Part shown: one piece after another, positions 9,140 to 17,253 of the stretch
How positions within the stretch are numbered: position 1 is the stretch's first letter
How the letters are laid out: the number at the start of each line of letters is the position of its first letter
Source: Aliagarivorans marinus DSM 23064
GTDB taxonomy: Bacteria > Pseudomonadota > Gammaproteobacteria > Enterobacterales > Celerinatantimonadaceae
Assembly (NCBI RefSeq): GCF_000429485.1
Contig: NZ_AUBY01000020.1
Coordinates: 51,039-115,038, forward strand
Length of the DNA: 64,000 bases
Reading direction: 5' to 3'
The notes under the pieces: model-generated
Told to the model about the DNA's origin: nothing
Database searches by the model: none
What the model saw: only the letters and a program-made list of their open reading frames with translations
Position numbers and translations under genes: made by a program

Positions 9140-9619
9140 GGCCGCGTTTTTTAGTTGCTCGAGCTGAGCGCGGTGCGCGCTTAAGTAGTCCGCCAGCGCA
9201 TCGTCTGCCGCGACCTTATGCTCACCACTTAGCAGCGCGCTGAGCAGGTGCCCCTGCAGCGCTTGCTCAAGCTGCAACTCCTGAGCTAATAAGTCCTGAT
9301 ACGCCGATTGGCTTAGTTGTACCTTGCGGCTACGCCGCTTAGCGCGAAAGCGCTCCAGCTCCTCGCCATGCTGCTCAAGGCAGCACCGCCCTGCGATAAG
9401 ATCAACGGCGCGCCCGACCCGCCAGCTATACAGCAGACATAGTGTGAGATTAACGCTCAGACCATGTCGGTCCTGTAAGGCTAACAAGCAGGGCTCAATA
9501 CCCGGGGCGCGGTAGGTGCGCCCAGCAAACAGCCAAGCCTGCTGCTGATGCCGGTGCAAACTTAGAGGCAACAGAGCGCAATAGTGCGAAGGGCTCAAAG
9601 TCAACTTTCCCGAACTCAT
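9122..9619 (-). CDS. TIGR02444 family protein
   Basis: The 165-residue protein matches my memory of the TIGR02444 (DUF2390) family, whose hallmark is a ...CLLALQDRHGLSVNLTLCLLY-like block (here residues about 44-65). The family has no known function. The C-terminal half is rich in Gln, Leu and Glu and probably helical. Two features are odd. The last 18 bp overlap the end of the convergent ABC exporter gene. The ATG sits inside the gene-proximal unit of a six-copy 14-bp tandem repeat, so the 5' untranslated region is made of repeats. No other in-frame ATG gives a plausible start. Confidence 0.75.
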   Translation of the reverse strand: MSSGKLTLSPSHYCALLPLSLHRHQQQAWLFAGRTYRAPGIEPCLLALQDRHGLSVNLTLCLLYSWRVGRAVDLIAGRCCLEQHGEELERFRAKRRSRKVQLSQSAYQDLLAQELQLEQALQGHLLSALLSGEHKVAADDALADYLSAHRAQLEQLKNAALMTAV

Positions 9620-9697
9620 GTTTTCAAACTCATGTTTTCAAGCCTATGTCTTCAACCCCGTGCTCTCAAACCTGCGTTTGCAAACCCATGTTTTCAA
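9614..9697. repeat. Six-copy 14-bp tandem repeat
   Basis: Units at 9614-9627, 9628-9641, 9642-9655, 9656-9669, 9670-9683 and 9684-9697 follow the pattern actcatgttttcaa. The first two are identical, the sixth differs from them at one position and units 3-5 are more diverged. The array covers the start codon and upstream region of the TIGR02444 gene on the minus strand. Because 14 is not a multiple of 3, ATGs in other units are out of frame. Confidence 0.85.
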
Positions 9698-9723
9698 AAG
9701 ACTGCTCGCTTAGAAAACGCAAA

Positions 9724-9743
9724 CGCCGCCCTAAAGGGCGGCG
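9724..9743 (-). terminator. Terminator of the cold-shock gene
   Basis: A GC-rich stem (9724-9732 with 9735-9743, pairing cgccgccct with agggcggcg) is followed on the minus strand by TTTGCGTTTTC. It lies 26 bp past the stop of the cold-shock gene and separates it from the repeat array. Confidence 0.75.
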
Positions 9744-9769
9744 CTTCGCTAAGTTTGGCAACTTATCTA

Positions 9770-9985
9770 TTAGGCAACAATGTTAACATTGTCAGCCTGA
9801 GGACCTTTCTGGCCTTGTACGACTTCGAAAGTCACCGCTTGCCCTTCAACTAGGGTGCGGCGCCCAGTGCCGTTGATTGCACGAAAATGTACAAACACGT
9901 CTGGACCAGACTCTTGCGCAATAAAACCAAATCCTTTTTCGTCGTTAAACCACTTAACGGTTCCGTTTAATAACTGATCAGACAT
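9770..9985 (-). CDS. Cold-shock protein, CspA family
   Basis: The 71-residue protein is one cold-shock domain with both RNA-binding motifs: RNP1 as KGFGFI and RNP2 as VFVHF, then the usual [20 protein letters not shown] tail. These proteins melt RNA secondary structure, and many are induced by cold or made constitutively as RNA chaperones; which type this is cannot be told. AGAGGA lies about 6 nt before the ATG. The roughly 300-bp gap upstream fits the long 5' leader known for csp genes. Confidence 0.93.
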   Translation of the reverse strand: MSDQLLNGTVKWFNDEKGFGFIAQESGPDVFVHFRAINGTGRRTLVEGQAVTFEVVQGQKGPQADNVNIVA

Positions 9986-10284
9986 CAGCTTCCTCTCATC
10001 TCATTCCGGTGCCTTAATGGCATCTATAACCTTGTATGCTCGGCAACGCTCCATACATCTAGCCAAAAACAACTACCCGTCGAGAGTTTAGCTATGCTGT
10101 ACCACAGCAGTGCATAAGCAATTTTCCTTGGACCTAGTTGTGAAAACCTAGTCGTCCCAAGAGCAAGTGCAGCTTAATGTGTCTTCATGACAAATTGTTT
10201 AAGCTAACTTTCAGCTCTCAGGCCACAGCTTACATAATCCGAGCGCAAAGGCAAAGTATTTATGCTCGTTTATTGTTAAACTTA
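9986..10284 (-). promoter_or_regulatory. Long 5' leader / promoter region of the csp gene
   Basis: This 299-bp stretch holds no convincing gene. Long structured leaders are usual for csp mRNAs, and one clear hairpin is visible: tgctgt at 10095-10100 pairs with acagca at 10104-10109 around a 3-nt loop. I could not identify the cold box or a clear -35/-10 pair with confidence. Confidence 0.4.
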
Positions 10285-10515
10285 TTAATTAGACATCAGC
10301 GGATAAATCAATTTTTCCAGTCCAGCGACTTTGATTTCAAGGGTAAACGCCATTAACTCCCCCAGTTCTCCAGGCGGAAATCCATCGCCATTGGCAAACC
10401 AAAGCAGGTACTCTTCGGGCAGTAGAATCAACTGCTTACCTGCGTACTTACCAAACGGCATCTGCTGCCGCGCTATTTTTAGTAACAGCCGTTTATCAAA
10501 TAGCTCCTCAGCCAT
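10285..10515 (-). CDS. DUF3820 family protein
   Basis: The 76-residue protein carries the family signature MPFGKYAGKQLILLPEEYL followed by WFA and an FPPGELGELMAFTLEIK block that ends in a Leu-rich helix. DUF3820 proteins are small, probably globular cytosolic proteins. They have been named as putative quorum-sensing-regulated factors, but no reaction is known. The gene precedes the csp gene on the same strand, separated by the long leader, so it likely has its own transcript. Confidence 0.85.
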   Translation of the reverse strand: MAEELFDKRLLLKIARQQMPFGKYAGKQLILLPEEYLLWFANGDGFPPGELGELMAFTLEIKVAGLEKLIYPLMSN

Positions 10516-10712
10516 CTAGTTACCCTCGTTAATATGCGAATCAAGCAGACCGAGCACCTACAGAATTAGCATTAGCACATCGCCCCGGCAATGAAACTGA
10601 TAATACGAATTTGCCAAATATCATGCTGAAACTGGCAAGTAATACTTAATAAAAAAATGTAAGTAAATTACAATCTAACCAAGAAAACCCTAAATATTAG
10701 AGTTTATGTTCT

Positions 10713-10991
10713 ATGGTAAAAACCACCCCAGACAAGCTACTCAGTAAACACGCTAAGCTTTGTCATAGTGACAATCTCAAGGTCGCCTCTCATCAGCAGC
10801 GCCAGCAAGGTGAGTGGATTCGGCACAGTTTAATGATTGAGGGAGTGGATGTCCCCTTTGTGTTTAAACGCCGCGATGCTTACCGCAATCTAACTGGCCA
10901 ACGGGTCAACCTAAGCTACTACCCCAGCGAAGAACAGGTTGGCGGCCTCGGCTTCGAAATTATGAAAGTGGTGCGTATCAAACGCAGCTAA
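10713..10991 (+). CDS. Small conserved-looking protein, function unknown
   Basis: This 92-residue protein has no signal peptide or membrane segment. It is basic at both ends, with a central VPFVFKRRDAYRNLTGQRV and a C-terminal GFEIMKVVRIKRS. I do not recognise the family. Support for it being real comes from normal composition, its fit in a gap between divergently read genes and a hairpin after the stop. The region upstream is AT-rich, as expected for a promoter. Confidence 0.6.
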   Translation: MVKTTPDKLLSKHAKLCHSDNLKVASHQQRQQGEWIRHSLMIEGVDVPFVFKRRDAYRNLTGQRVNLSYYPSEEQVGGLGFEIMKVVRIKRS

Positions 10992-11026
10992 TCCTCAAGC
11001 AATTCAGCAAGCCTCGCTATTACTGA

Positions 11027-11045
11027 CAGGCTGGCTCTCAGCCTG
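11027..11045 (+). terminator. Weak terminator after the 92-residue gene
   Basis: A 7-bp stem, caggctg (11027-11033) with cagcctg (11039-11045), is followed by ctttgctgg. The T-run is short, so termination would be weak. Confidence 0.4.
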
Positions 11046-11228
11046 CTTTGCTGGCGATTATTTCACCAAATCTCCACATTTAGCAGCATGTTAGGAACTG
11101 GTCTATCCTGTTTGTCATTGAGAATAACTATCCAGTTGGCTCAAACTATGCCGCCCAAGGCGCAGCGAAATATGCTGCTTTTGGCGCTACGCGTAACGCA
11201 ATAACACCTAAAAATATGGACTAAAACA

Positions 11229-11792
11229 ATGACAAGATTACTTCACGCTACCCTACTCTCATTGCTGCTGAGCTTTACCGCGAGCGCCCAAACCACCGTT
11301 GGTGGTGTCCAGGTGGAATCACAACTCGATGTGGAATCGCACTCGCTGCAACACTACGGTAGCGGTATCCGCAGCAAGTTTTTCTTCAAGCTCTACGTCG
11401 GCTCTTTGTACGCAGAACAGGCAGGGCTAAACGCGACTCAACTGCTTTCTGGCGAACATAATGTCGCAGTCAGCCTGGATATCATTTCTAATAAAATTAC
11501 GTCAGAGCGGATGCGCGACACCATCGAAGAGGGCTTTGAGAAGGCCTCTGCTGGTAATATGGCACCGCTACGCGAACGCCTCGACAGCTTTGTTGCCGTG
11601 TTCGATGAGAAGATTGAGATTGGCGATCAATTCCTGATGTTCGCCAATGACCAAGGCCAGCTGCTGGCCTATAAAAACCAACAGCTACTCACCACTGTAG
11701 AAGGCGCCGACTTTGCGCAAACCCTGTTCGCCATCTGGCTGGGTGAGCAGCCGGCCGATGACAAGCTGAAAAGCAAAATGCTAGGTAACTAA
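11229..11792 (+). CDS. Secreted chalcone-isomerase-like protein
   Basis: The 187-residue protein starts with a Sec signal peptide (LLHATLLSLLLSFTASA, cleavage near residue 20). The rest resembles the chalcone-isomerase-like fold found in many proteobacterial exported proteins: GGVQVESQLDV, then SGIRSKFFFKLYVGSLY, a central DIISNKIT and a FAIWLGEQP near the end. Bacterial members are not true flavonoid isomerases and their role is unclear; fatty acid or lipid binding is only a guess. The final 4 bp overlap the stop of the convergent EamA gene. Confidence 0.8.
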   Translation: MTRLLHATLLSLLLSFTASAQTTVGGVQVESQLDVESHSLQHYGSGIRSKFFFKLYVGSLYAEQAGLNATQLLSGEHNVAVSLDIISNKITSERMRDTIEEGFEKASAGNMAPLRERLDSFVAVFDEKIEIGDQFLMFANDQGQLLAYKNQQLLTTVEGADFAQTLFAIWLGEQPADDKLKSKMLGN

Positions 11793-12682
11793 GCCGCCGC
11801 CTTACGACGGGCTTGCCACAGCTTACGCGGTGAAAAGCCCGTCACTAAAGCCGTTCCCAGCAATACCACTACGCTGCCCACTAAACTGTACCAAGATAGA
11901 TCCTCACCCAGAAACACGCTGCCCCACAGCACCCCGAACACCGGAATCAAAAAGGTCACGGTAAGCGCCGAGGCAGCGCCCACCTGTTCTATCAAGCGAA
12001 AATACAGCAGGTAGGCCACGCCACTACAAACCACGCCTAGTACCACCACCGAGGTCCAGATCCCCGGTGAGCTCACTTCGGGCATCGGAAACAGTAGCAG
12101 TAGCGGCAGCAAGATAACAGTGGCGCCCCACATGCTGCCATGGGCATTAGCCAGCGGCGCGATACCGCTCAGGCGCTTAGCGTAATTACTGGCGATACCG
12201 TAGCAACAGGCCGCCGCTAAACTGGCGGCAATGGCCAGCCATTGCTCATGACTAGCCTGCTGAAACTCGCCGCCGACTAAGATGGAAACGCCAGTCACCC
12301 CCAGCAACATCCCCAGCAGCGCGCGGACGCTCAAGCGTTGCCCCAAGAATATGGCAGCGATCAACGCGCCCCACAGCGGCGCGCTGGCATTGAGAATGGA
12401 CAGAATTGATGCGGGTAAGGTGAGAGCAGCGTAGGCTAGCAACACGAAGGGGAAAGCCGTGTTCATCGCGCCCAAAGTGAGATAGGCGCGCCAGTGCTTG
12501 GCTAACTCTAGCCGTCCTTTCAGCAGGCCACTCACAACCGCCAGAAACAGAGCAGCAAACAGTACCCGAAACTCGATCAGCCAGACCGCACCCATCACCG
12601 GAGCGGCGATGCGCATAAACATAAACGAAGAGCCCCAAATTGCCGCTAACAGCAGCAGGCGCAGTGCACTAGCTAGTTCCAT
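11789..12682 (-). CDS. EamA/DMT family transporter
   Basis: The protein of about 297 residues has ten predicted membrane helices in two EamA repeats (about 1-140 and 150-285). Landmarks are LLAAIWGSSFMFMRIAAPV at the N-terminus and the conserved repeat ends near the P in FLIPVFGVLWG. Members of the drug/metabolite superfamily export amino acids, nucleotide metabolites or drugs; the substrate is unknown. The longest frame starts at 12697 (MNGSN...), but the second ATG at 12682 has GGAAG just upstream and gives a better N-terminus. The stop codon overlaps the convergent chalcone-isomerase-like gene. Confidence 0.87.
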   Translation of the reverse strand: MELASALRLLLLAAIWGSSFMFMRIAAPVMGAVWLIEFRVLFAALFLAVVSGLLKGRLELAKHWRAYLTLGAMNTAFPFVLLAYAALTLPASILSILNASAPLWGALIAAIFLGQRLSVRALLGMLLGVTGVSILVGGEFQQASHEQWLAIAASLAAACCYGIASNYAKRLSGIAPLANAHGSMWGATVILLPLLLLFPMPEVSSPGIWTSVVVLGVVCSGVAYLLYFRLIEQVGAASALTVTFLIPVFGVLWGSVFLGEDLSWYSLVGSVVVLLGTALVTGFSPRKLWQARRKAAA

Positions 12683-12797
12683 ATTACTTCCATTCACCTA
12701 TCATTTGGTCTCATCCTAGAGGCATAAAAGGGCAGCATCGACCCGAAACTTGCGAAGTGTTTGCAGAGCCGGCCCCAGTGTTAGCGATGCTGCAGTG

Positions 12798-14522
12798 CTA
12801 GCGAGGCTCCAGATTCTCCACCATCAGCTGGACACTGCGACGACCGCGGAACTCGTTCACATCCAGCTTGTAGGCGATATGCACCCAGCGAATTGAGGCA
12901 TCCGGCCAACGGGCCCGATCGACATTAAAGGCAATCGCATCCAGCTCCGGCCCGCCGGTTTGCGGGCGTAGGCTTAGCTTAAGGTGGCGCTCTCCCACTA
13001 CCCGCTGCGAGCACAACTCAAACACCCCATCGAACAGCGGCTCAGGAAAGGCCTGCCCCCAAGGGCCTGCCTCTCTCAGCAGTTGGGCGAAGTCGAGGTT
13101 GAGGTATTGCTCATCCAGCTCGCCGTCGCTTAGTAGGGTGTGGGTTAGCTGTTCTTGTTCGATCCACTGCTCAGCCAAGGCCGAGAGCTTCTCTTTAAAC
13201 TCCTCAAAGCGCGCCTCGGGGATCGACAAGCCTGCGGCCATGGCGTGACCGCCGTACTTAAGCAATAGCCCCGGATGGGTGGTATCAAGGCGCTCCAGCA
13301 TATCGCGCAGGTGCACCCCGGGAATGGAGCGCCCCGAGCCCTTTAGCTCACCGTTATCAGCTTGGGCAAAAGCGAACACCGGGCGGTAGAAGCGTTCTTT
13401 GATGCGCGATGCTACCAAGCCCACCACCCCTTGGTGCCAATCGGGTCGATACAGGCTCAAGGCCAGCGGCAGGCTTTGCTGGTCGAGGCTGAGCGCTTCA
13501 ACCGCCGCTTCTGCCTCTTGCTGCATGCTCAGTTCAATCTCTTTACGCTCAACATTCAGTGCATCCATCTCCGAGGCCAAGCGACGGGCATGGTTAATAT
13601 CTTGGGTGATCAGGCACTCGATCCCCAGACTCATATCATCGAGGCGACCCACAGCATTCAGACGTGGGCCGATGGCAAAGCCAAGGTCACTGGCCACCAT
13701 TCGCGACTGCTGACGCTTGGCCACCTCAATCAGGGCTTGAATGCCGGGACGACAGGCGCCGGCGCGGATCCGCTGTAGGCCCTGATGCACCAGAATGCGG
13801 TTGTTGCTATCCAGCGGCACCACATCGGCCACGGTTCCCAGTGCCACTAAATCCAAGAGGTTGCCAAGGTTAGGTTCGGCCTGTTGTAGCTGAGCGAACA
13901 GATTGCGTTTACGCATCTCAGCGCGCAGTGCCACCAACAAGTAAAAGGCCACCCCTACTCCCGCCAGGTTCTTGCTGGGGAAGCCACAGTCATTGAGGTT
14001 AGGATTTACGATGGCGGCGGCTTTGGGAAGCTGTTCACCCGGTAAGTGGTGGTCGGTTACCAGCACCGGAATGCCCAGCGCGGTGGCCCGCTCCACCCCG
14101 CTGATACTGGAGATCCCATTGTCTACCGTGATAATCAGCTGTGCCCCTTTGGCGGCGGCTAACTCGACGATCTCCGGGCTCAGTCCATAACCGTACTCGA
14201 AACGGTTCGGTACCAGAAACTCCACCTGTTGGAAGCCAAACTGCGGCAGGCCGGAGGTCAGAAGTGCGCTAGAGGTGGCACCGTCGGCGTCAAAATCGCC
14301 AACGATCAAGATCTTAAGCTGCTTGGATAGTGCGTCCAACAGCAGCTCCACCGCACCTTCGACCCCACTCAACTGGTTATAGGGCAGCATGGCCTGAGCG
14401 CCCCGTTCCAGCTGTGCCAGGTCACTCACTCCCCTACGGGCATAGATCTGCTTGAGCAAATCGGGCATATCGGCAGGGAGATGGGATACATCGGCCATCG
14501 GGCGGCGGCATATTTCAGGCAT
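12798..14522 (-). CDS. recJ: Single-strand DNA exonuclease RecJ
   Basis: This 574-residue enzyme degrades single-stranded DNA 5' to 3' in recombination, mismatch and base-excision repair. It belongs to the DHH phosphoesterases: VGDFDADGATSSALL (metal-binding aspartates, about residues 74-88), VDNGISS, TDHHLPG (the DHH motif) and a C-terminal DHHA1/OB-like part with KYGGHAMAAGLS. Length matches E. coli RecJ. The neighbours dsbC, xerD and fldB lie upstream in the order known from enterobacteria, which strengthens the call. Confidence 0.96.
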   Translation of the reverse strand: MPEICRRPMADVSHLPADMPDLLKQIYARRGVSDLAQLERGAQAMLPYNQLSGVEGAVELLLDALSKQLKILIVGDFDADGATSSALLTSGLPQFGFQQVEFLVPNRFEYGYGLSPEIVELAAAKGAQLIITVDNGISSISGVERATALGIPVLVTDHHLPGEQLPKAAAIVNPNLNDCGFPSKNLAGVGVAFYLLVALRAEMRKRNLFAQLQQAEPNLGNLLDLVALGTVADVVPLDSNNRILVHQGLQRIRAGACRPGIQALIEVAKRQQSRMVASDLGFAIGPRLNAVGRLDDMSLGIECLITQDINHARRLASEMDALNVERKEIELSMQQEAEAAVEALSLDQQSLPLALSLYRPDWHQGVVGLVASRIKERFYRPVFAFAQADNGELKGSGRSIPGVHLRDMLERLDTTHPGLLLKYGGHAMAAGLSIPEARFEEFKEKLSALAEQWIEQEQLTHTLLSDGELDEQYLNLDFAQLLREAGPWGQAFPEPLFDGVFELCSQRVVGERHLKLSLRPQTGGPELDAIAFNVDRARWPDASIRWVHIAYKLDVNEFRGRRSVQLMVENLEPR

Positions 14523-14649
14523 AGCAATCTCAATCAGGAATGGGCGAACAGGGTCTTTCAGCAGGGATTAATAGCAGCAGCCCGCGGTGCAGGTCAACAG
14601 CGCGGGCTACTTGTTTGGCTTGCTTACGTTTAGCAAATAACGGCTTGGC

Positions 14650-15414
14650 TTAGCCTTGCTGCAGCATCTTCAGTAGATCGGCAGGCGCGCGGTAGCCCGG
14701 CAGCATGGTGCCATCTTCCAGGATCATTGCTGGCGTACCGCGAATTCCCAACTGTTGGCCTAGCTCGTACTGGGCGGCAACGTTGTCGTCACAGCTGGCA
14801 TTCGGCACTGACTGGCGGTTCTTGGCACGAGTCATAGCATCCAGCGGGTCTTCAGCACACCAGATATTGCTCAGGGTTTTATGTGATGGCGAGTTCAGAC
14901 CATGGCGCGGGAAGGCCAAGTAACGCACGGTAATACCAAGGTCGTTGTAGCCTTTTTGCATAGACTTCACCTTGGTTTCCTGGTCAACATGCTCGTATTC
15001 ACGCAGCTGACTGTGCAGCAATTGGCAGTAGCCGCAGGTGGTGTCGGTAAACACGGTAATTACGTATTTCTCGTCATCGGCTTTGTATTCGATAACATCA
15101 TCGGCGAAGGGAGCTAGCAGGGCGGCACGGTCGCCATTCATGGCTTGCTCGGTCAGATTCACTTGATTGACCAAGTCAAACATTTGCCCTTGTACTAAGT
15201 AGTTACCATCGGCGCTAACGTAAAGCACCATGGCGCCCGCCTTGATCTGATAAAGGCCGTCGATGGGCGATGGACTCAGTTCATCTACCTGCCCGCCCAA
15301 GCGCGCTTCCAGTGTGGTTCTCAGCGCCTCTAGCTCGGTATCATCGGCAGCATTAGCGGTGCCAACGGTGACGCTCAGGGCGAGCACGGCTAGCAAGCCT
15401 TTAATCATTTTCAT
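14650..15414 (-). CDS. dsbC: Periplasmic disulfide isomerase DsbC
   Basis: The mature part has an N-terminal dimerisation domain (about 22-90) and a thioredoxin-like domain with the active site CGYC within FTDTTCGYCQLLH. The conserved cis-proline region GIRGTPAMI is present. It reshuffles wrong disulfides in the periplasm. The start at 15414 (MKMIKG) is chosen because it begins a clean signal peptide ending in TANA and has GGAG 5 nt upstream; the longer reading from 15444 has none of this. A second cysteine pair (WCAED and SCDDN) matches the structural disulfide of DsbC. It lies between recJ and xerD. Confidence 0.95.
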   Translation of the reverse strand: MKMIKGLLAVLALSVTVGTANAADDTELEALRTTLEARLGGQVDELSPSPIDGLYQIKAGAMVLYVSADGNYLVQGQMFDLVNQVNLTEQAMNGDRAALLAPFADDVIEYKADDEKYVITVFTDTTCGYCQLLHSQLREYEHVDQETKVKSMQKGYNDLGITVRYLAFPRHGLNSPSHKTLSNIWCAEDPLDAMTRAKNRQSVPNASCDDNVAAQYELGQQLGIRGTPAMILEDGTMLPGYRAPADLLKMLQQG

Positions 15415-15665
15415 TCTAACTCCAGCATATAGAAGGGGACCCAATCATAGAGTCCTGTATGAACCGATAGTTCATCAGGCTCAGGGGAAGCTTATCTTTG
15501 GCGTTTAGCATGAAGGATAATCGAACACCAAAGATCAACATCCCCTCGTTACTGACCGGGGAACTTTGGAAAAACTTACTCTTAGCGCCAAATAAATGCA
15601 ATCACTGTCGTTATCTTGTCCACCCTTCACGCATCAAGTTTGTGAAACGCTCCCAAATCATAGGC

Positions 15666-16577
15666 TTAAGCACGAGGGTGATGCTGCATATACACCTCTT
15701 GCATACGCTCCTTGGCAATATGGGTATAGATCTGAGTGGTGCTCAGGTCGCTATGGCCCAACAACAGCTGTACCACCCGCAGGTCGGCCCCATGGCTGAG
15801 CAAGTGAGTGGCAAAGGCGTGGCGTAGGGTGTGGGGCGAGAGGTCGTCACCGGGGATCCCCACCCGCTGGGCATACTGCTTGATACGATGCCAGAAGGTC
15901 TGGCGGGTCATCTGCCGCCCGCGACTGCTGGGGAAGACCACATCACTCTCGCCTTTCAGCAGCAGCGGCCGCGCCTGCCGATAGTAGCGCTCCACACAGT
16001 CCAGTGCGTGCTCGCCCAGCGGCACCAGCCGCTCTTTGCCGCCTTTACCCACTACCCGCACCAAGCCTTGGCGCAGGTTTAGCTGCTCCAGTTGCAGCCC
16101 CACCAGCTCGCTCACCCGCAGGCCAGTAGCGTACAGCACCTCCAGCATGGCGCGATCGCGGTGCTCGATGGGCAGTTCTAGATCCGGCTCACTGAGTAGC
16201 TGCTCGACCTGCTGCTCGCTTAAGGTCTTGGGCAGGCGCTTGGCTTGTTTGGGCTGGGCGAGTAAGGCGGTAGGGTCATCATCACGCTTTTTCGCGGCAA
16301 TCAGCGATTGATAGAAGCGGCGCATCGAGGAGAGCTGGCGAGCGGCGCTGCTCGGCTTTTGCTGCTGTTGATAGCGCCATTCGACAAAGTCTTGCAGGTC
16401 TTCAAAGCTGGCGGCCACCAGCTCAACCCGCCGATTCTCTAAAAACAACGCCAGTGCGTTAAGGTCGTTGCGGTAGCTACTGAGAGTATTTTCAGCCAAG
16501 CCGCGTTCCAGCCAAAGCTGTTCGATAAACAGGTCGATGGCACGCAGGCTGGTGGCAAACTTAGGTTGTTGGCTCAT
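15666..16577 (-). CDS. xerD: Tyrosine recombinase XerD
   Basis: This 303-residue recombinase resolves chromosome dimers at dif together with XerC. The N-terminal SAM-like domain (about 10-95) contains LWLERGLAENTLSSYRNDL. The catalytic domain has the first arginine in LYATGLRVSEL, K in VVGKGGKER, HTLRHAFATHLL (H..R), LLGHSDLSTTQIY (H and nucleophile Y). All six active-site residues are present. ATG at 16577 is preferred to TTG at 16583. It lies divergently from fldB and upstream of dsbC-recJ, as in E. coli. Confidence 0.96.
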   Translation of the reverse strand: MSQQPKFATSLRAIDLFIEQLWLERGLAENTLSSYRNDLNALALFLENRRVELVAASFEDLQDFVEWRYQQQQKPSSAARQLSSMRRFYQSLIAAKKRDDDPTALLAQPKQAKRLPKTLSEQQVEQLLSEPDLELPIEHRDRAMLEVLYATGLRVSELVGLQLEQLNLRQGLVRVVGKGGKERLVPLGEHALDCVERYYRQARPLLLKGESDVVFPSSRGRQMTRQTFWHRIKQYAQRVGIPGDDLSPHTLRHAFATHLLSHGADLRVVQLLLGHSDLSTTQIYTHIAKERMQEVYMQHHPRA

Positions 16578-16648
16578 GTCCAATCTCGTTGTAGGGACAG
16601 AGATAATGTTACACTGCCCGCTCGCAATTTCGATACGAGGGATAATCA

Positions 16649-17176
16649 GTGTCTATTGGTCTGTTTTACGGCTCATCCACCTGCTACACCGAGATGGCAG
16701 CAGAAAAGATCCAGGCTCAGTTTGGCGACGATCTTGTCAGCATCCATAACATTAAGGAGGTCGAGCCAGAGCAGATGCAACACTATCCAGTCTTGATTCT
16801 GGGGATCTCTACCTGGGATTATGGCGAACTCCAGGAAGATTGGGAAGCGGTTTGGGAGAATCTGGAACAGCTCGATTTCAGCAATAAAACCATTGCCTTA
16901 TTTGGCCTTGGCGATCAGGTAGGCTACACCGAGTGGTTCCTCGATGCACTGGGTATGCTGTTCGAAAAGCTGGCACCATCGGGGGCGAATTTCATCGGTT
17001 TTTGGCCCAACCAAGGCTATGAGTTTGAAGCCTCAAAGGCACTCACCGAAGACGGCCAGTTCTTCTATGGGCTAGCGCTGGACGATGAGAACCAATACGA
17101 GCATAGCGACCAGCGCATCGCCGATTGGTGCGATCAGCTAAAACACGAGCTCACCGAATTGAGCAGCGCCAGTTAA
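16649..17176 (+). CDS. fldB: Flavodoxin FldB
   Basis: The 175-residue FMN protein carries low-potential electrons in the cytosol. It has the FMN phosphate loop [14 protein letters not shown], the isoalloxazine-side WDYGE and the third loop [17 protein letters not shown]. The motif STCYTE rather than STGNTE is a hallmark of the FldB type as opposed to FldA, and the position next to xerD is the same as in E. coli. The start is GTG, with ACGAGGG 8 nt upstream. Confidence 0.95.
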   Translation: MSIGLFYGSSTCYTEMAAEKIQAQFGDDLVSIHNIKEVEPEQMQHYPVLILGISTWDYGELQEDWEAVWENLEQLDFSNKTIALFGLGDQVGYTEWFLDALGMLFEKLAPSGANFIGFWPNQGYEFEASKALTEDGQFFYGLALDDENQYEHSDQRIADWCDQLKHELTELSSAS

Positions 17177-17200
17177 GCAATATTTACTCTGCAGATACAA

Positions 17201-17224
17201 CAAAGGCGGCCTTGGCCGCCTTTG
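17201..17224. terminator. Bidirectional terminator fldB / brnQ
   Basis: A perfect 10-bp stem (17201-17210 with 17215-17224, tetraloop cttg) lies between the convergent fldB and brnQ stops. It has A-rich and T-rich flanks on both sides and should end both transcripts. Confidence 0.85.
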
Positions 17225-17253
17225 TTCATTTTGATAAAGCGTCAAGCAAGCGC

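Noticed and set aside
9614..9697. CRISPR-like array
   Set aside because: Units are 14 bp and directly adjacent with no spacers, and no cas genes are near.
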